This document shows positions 61,993 through 64,000 of a stretch of 64,000 nucleotides of DNA, piece by piece (the stretch's first letter is position 1; every line of letters starts with the position of its first letter). The translations under genes and the position numbers were made by a program. The notes under the pieces are model-generated. The model was not told the origin of the DNA. It saw only the letters and a list, made by a program, of their open reading frames with translations, and did not search any database. Origin of the DNA: Paenibacillus helianthi (GTDB lineage: Bacteria; Bacillota; Bacilli; Paenibacillales; Paenibacillaceae). The DNA lies in NCBI RefSeq assembly GCF_001909055.1, contig NZ_LVWI01000038.1:1-64000 (forward strand). The letters run 5' to 3'.

Positions 61993-64000
61993 GGTGGATA
62001 AGACAGATGTACCGGAAAAAATGAAAATGAAAGCAAAAGGAAGAAAATCAACATCCGTGCAAACCAAATGGTCGCTTGTGATTCTTGCCATTTCCATCGT
62101 GCCCTTGCTGGGGACAACCATCTTTTTGATACAGTATTTCGGTGGTGTGACCCGGTCGGACAGCGAGGAACTGGCTACCAAAATCCTGGAGATGAACACT
62201 TCCCGGATCGATGAATGGCTGAAAGGCCGGACCTCGGCTGTACAGGAGCTCATCGCGCAGCATCCGGAGTTTGACACAGCGAAGCCGGAGAGCATTTTTC
62301 CGGTAGTGAAGGTGCTTGAGGAGAGTGACACCCAGTCCGAGGGGTACAGTGTCATTAACAAAGAGGGCCTGCTGACCAATACGATGAACTTGACGGCCGA
62401 TATGGCGAAATCAGCCTATTTCATAAAGTCCAAGGAGTCTCTTACACCGGCAGTAGGTGATATGTCGTACCTGGAGCCGCTCAAAAAGTACATCATCCCG
62501 CTCGTCGTACCTGTAGTGGATAAGCAGAAGCAATTTACCGGAGGGATTGCGTTTTCGGTTACACCCGATATCCTGAAGGAGATGAGCAAAAGCATCCATG
62601 TGGCTGAGAGCGGCTACGGCTATGTAGTTTCCGGCAAGGGAGACTATTATGCGTATTCGGATATGAGCCGGATTGGCAAAAACATCGCCGATTATGCCAA
62701 GGAGCCGGAGATGAAGAAGGCTGTCGCCGCTATTCTCAGCCGCGAGAGCGGCTCGGAAACCTATACAGGTGAAGACGGTAAGACGGTCATTACATATTTC
62801 AAGACCATTCCCGGTACGGATTGGAAGCTGATGATCAATGTGCCGAAAAGCGAGATTTTTGCCCAGGTGAATTCTGCTCAGCGCTTAGCCACGATATTAA
62901 TCATTGGCATCATTCTGATTGTGAGTGTGATTTCTTTATATCTTACGCGCATGGCGGTTAAGCCGCTGGTAGCGATCTCCGGCGTAATGAAAAGAGTGGC
63001 TGGCGGCCATCTGAGTGAAAGGGTTGCTGTCCGTTCGGGGGATGAGATCGGGCAAATGAGCGAGAGTATCAATGATACGGTTACTTCACTGTCAGGGATT
63101 GTCGGAACCATTGATTCCACAGTGCTGCAGGTAGCTGCTGCTGCCGAAGGACTGCTGGAATACGCCAACCAATCCTCCAATACCTCGGCTGAAATTGCTA
63201 CTGTAATCCAAGAGGTTGCACATGGCATGAAGGAGCAGTTCAAAGGGTCGGAGCAATCAGCGCGCGCTACCGAAGAAATGGCTGTCGGCCTGCAGAGAAT
63301 CGCGGAATCCTCCGTAAGTGTGTCCGATCAGGCAGAAACCGTGAGTGCAGAGGTCGAAAACGGTTATCTGGAGATTCAATCTACGCTGGCGCAAATGACG
63401 GTCATTACCACAACAGCCGGTCAAACCTCTGAGCTCATCCAAGCGCTGACACAGCAATCTGAGCAGATCGGACAAATTGTCGATGTCATCTCTGAAATCG
63501 CGAATCAGACCGGACTCCTGTCGCTCAACGCTTCAATTGAAGCTGCCCGTGCAGGCGAGCATGGATTGGGCTTCGGTGTCGTGGCGAATGAAGTCAAGAA
63601 GCTGTCTGAGCGGACCAACACCTCCATTATAAATATCGTGGAGCTAATCAAGCAGATTCAAACCTCTACCACCGATGCTGCATTGTCTATGGACAAGAGC
63701 ATCGCTGAAATTGGCGATGGTATGGGCAAAATGAAAAATGTGGGTACATCCTTCGAACACATCCGTTCCTCCATACGGGAGGTTTCTACACAGATCCAGG
63801 ACGTTTCCGCCATTAATGAGCAAATGTCTGCCGGGACGGAGGAGATTACGGCTTCGGTCTCCGATATGCTGACCATTGCCAAGGATTCAGCGGAGAATGC
63901 CCATGCAGTCTCCCATGCTTCTGAAGACCAGATGCAACTTATGAAAAAGGTCGTAAGCTCAGCGCAATCCCTGAATGAGATGATGTCCGAGCTAAAAGGC
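61993..64000 (+). CDS. Methyl-accepting chemotaxis protein, 3' end cut by window edge
   Basis: 669 codons visible without a stop, from GTG at 61993 (GGGGGG eight bases upstream). Basic N-terminus, TM1 (LVILAISIVPLLGTTIFLIQ), dCache-type double PAS sensor (about 55-295: INKEGLLTNT, PLVVPVVDKQKQFTGGIAFSV, GYGYVVSGKGDYYAYSD), TM2 about 300-320, HAMP (RMAVKPLVAISGVMKRVAGG), and a signalling domain with the conserved hairpin tip EIANQTGLLSLNASIEAARAGEHGLGF; the usual tip reads NLLALNA, here GLLSLNA. Dimeric receptor that controls CheA. Ligand unknown; dCache receptors often bind amino acids. Confidence 0.93.

Overview
The window looks like chromosomal DNA of a Gram-positive, motile, biofilm-forming bacillus, most likely a Paenibacillus or close relative. 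That is an inference from gene content and moderately GC-rich coding DNA: a SinR/SinI pair with a TapA-SipW-TasA matrix operon, CsoR-CopZ-CopA, OdhA/OdhB, strong AGGAGG ribosome sites, frequent TTG/GTG starts, and Firmicute-type riboswitches. No rRNA, tRNA, CRISPR array, phage or transposase was seen. The first 106 bases are a fold-back palindrome inside a truncated gene, so the left edge may be a contig end.

Layout. 1-2.3 kb: truncated TPM-domain protein (-). 2.4-2.7 kb: a 47-aa gene (-) with a near-perfect Fur box. 2.9-7.2 kb: two cyclic-di-GMP enzymes (SBP-PAS-GGDEF-EAL; membrane GGDEF). 7.4-9.1 kb: guanine-type purine riboswitch and an FAD-dependent dehydrogenase. 9.6-14.2 kb: nucleotidyltransferase, LytS/LytTR two-component system and an OFA-family transporter preceded by a direct repeat of LytTR type. 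14.8-16.0 kb: SDR-MerR operon with a MerR-type 19-bp spacer promoter. 16.6-20.8 kb: odhA-odhB. 21.1-25.1 kb: biofilm locus. 25.2-32.8 kb: AraC/SDR pair, aldo-keto reductase, PadR-DHA2 efflux, GGDEF-HD-GYP protein. 32.9-36.1 kb: csoR-copZ-copA. 36.3-39.6 kb: EamA/MocR divergent pair and nitroreductase. 39.8-43.2 kb: ABC exporter with NarL-type two-component system. 43.2-44.1 kb: tandem and interspersed repeats. 44.1-47.5 kb: TPP-riboswitch-controlled thiamine-precursor transporter. 47.6-52.9 kb: hypothetical protein, CorA-like membrane protein, MFS, PNPOx-like protein, EAL protein. 53.0-57.6 kb: OmpR two-component system with a lantibiotic-immunity-type ABC exporter. 57.7-61.8 kb: ArsR-CDF-P1B ATPase zinc/cadmium locus with two matching operators. 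62.0 kb to the end: truncated chemoreceptor.

The most striking system is the biofilm locus. A 51-aa SinI-type antirepressor gene has a cyclic-di-GMP-I riboswitch directly upstream of its ribosome site. It is convergent with sinR across a perfect bidirectional terminator. The matrix operon tapA-sipW-tasA lies just beyond sinR, and its upstream region holds three 16-bp inverted repeats of SinR-box type (GTTCTN4-6AGAAC class). This predicts a short circuit: c-di-GMP -> RNA switch -> SinI -> SinR -> matrix genes. Four proteins in the window carry GGDEF, EAL or HD-GYP domains and could set the c-di-GMP level.

Intergenic DNA is rich in dispersed repeats. One family has ~53-bp spaced units arranged head to head, in five places. 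Another has double hairpins of about 100-130 bp, in at least three full or near-full copies. There are also an octamer tandem array and a 23-bp tandem array. The copZ leader can form interleaved helices and shares a motif with one repeat. All functional statements rest on reading motifs by eye; no database search was run.
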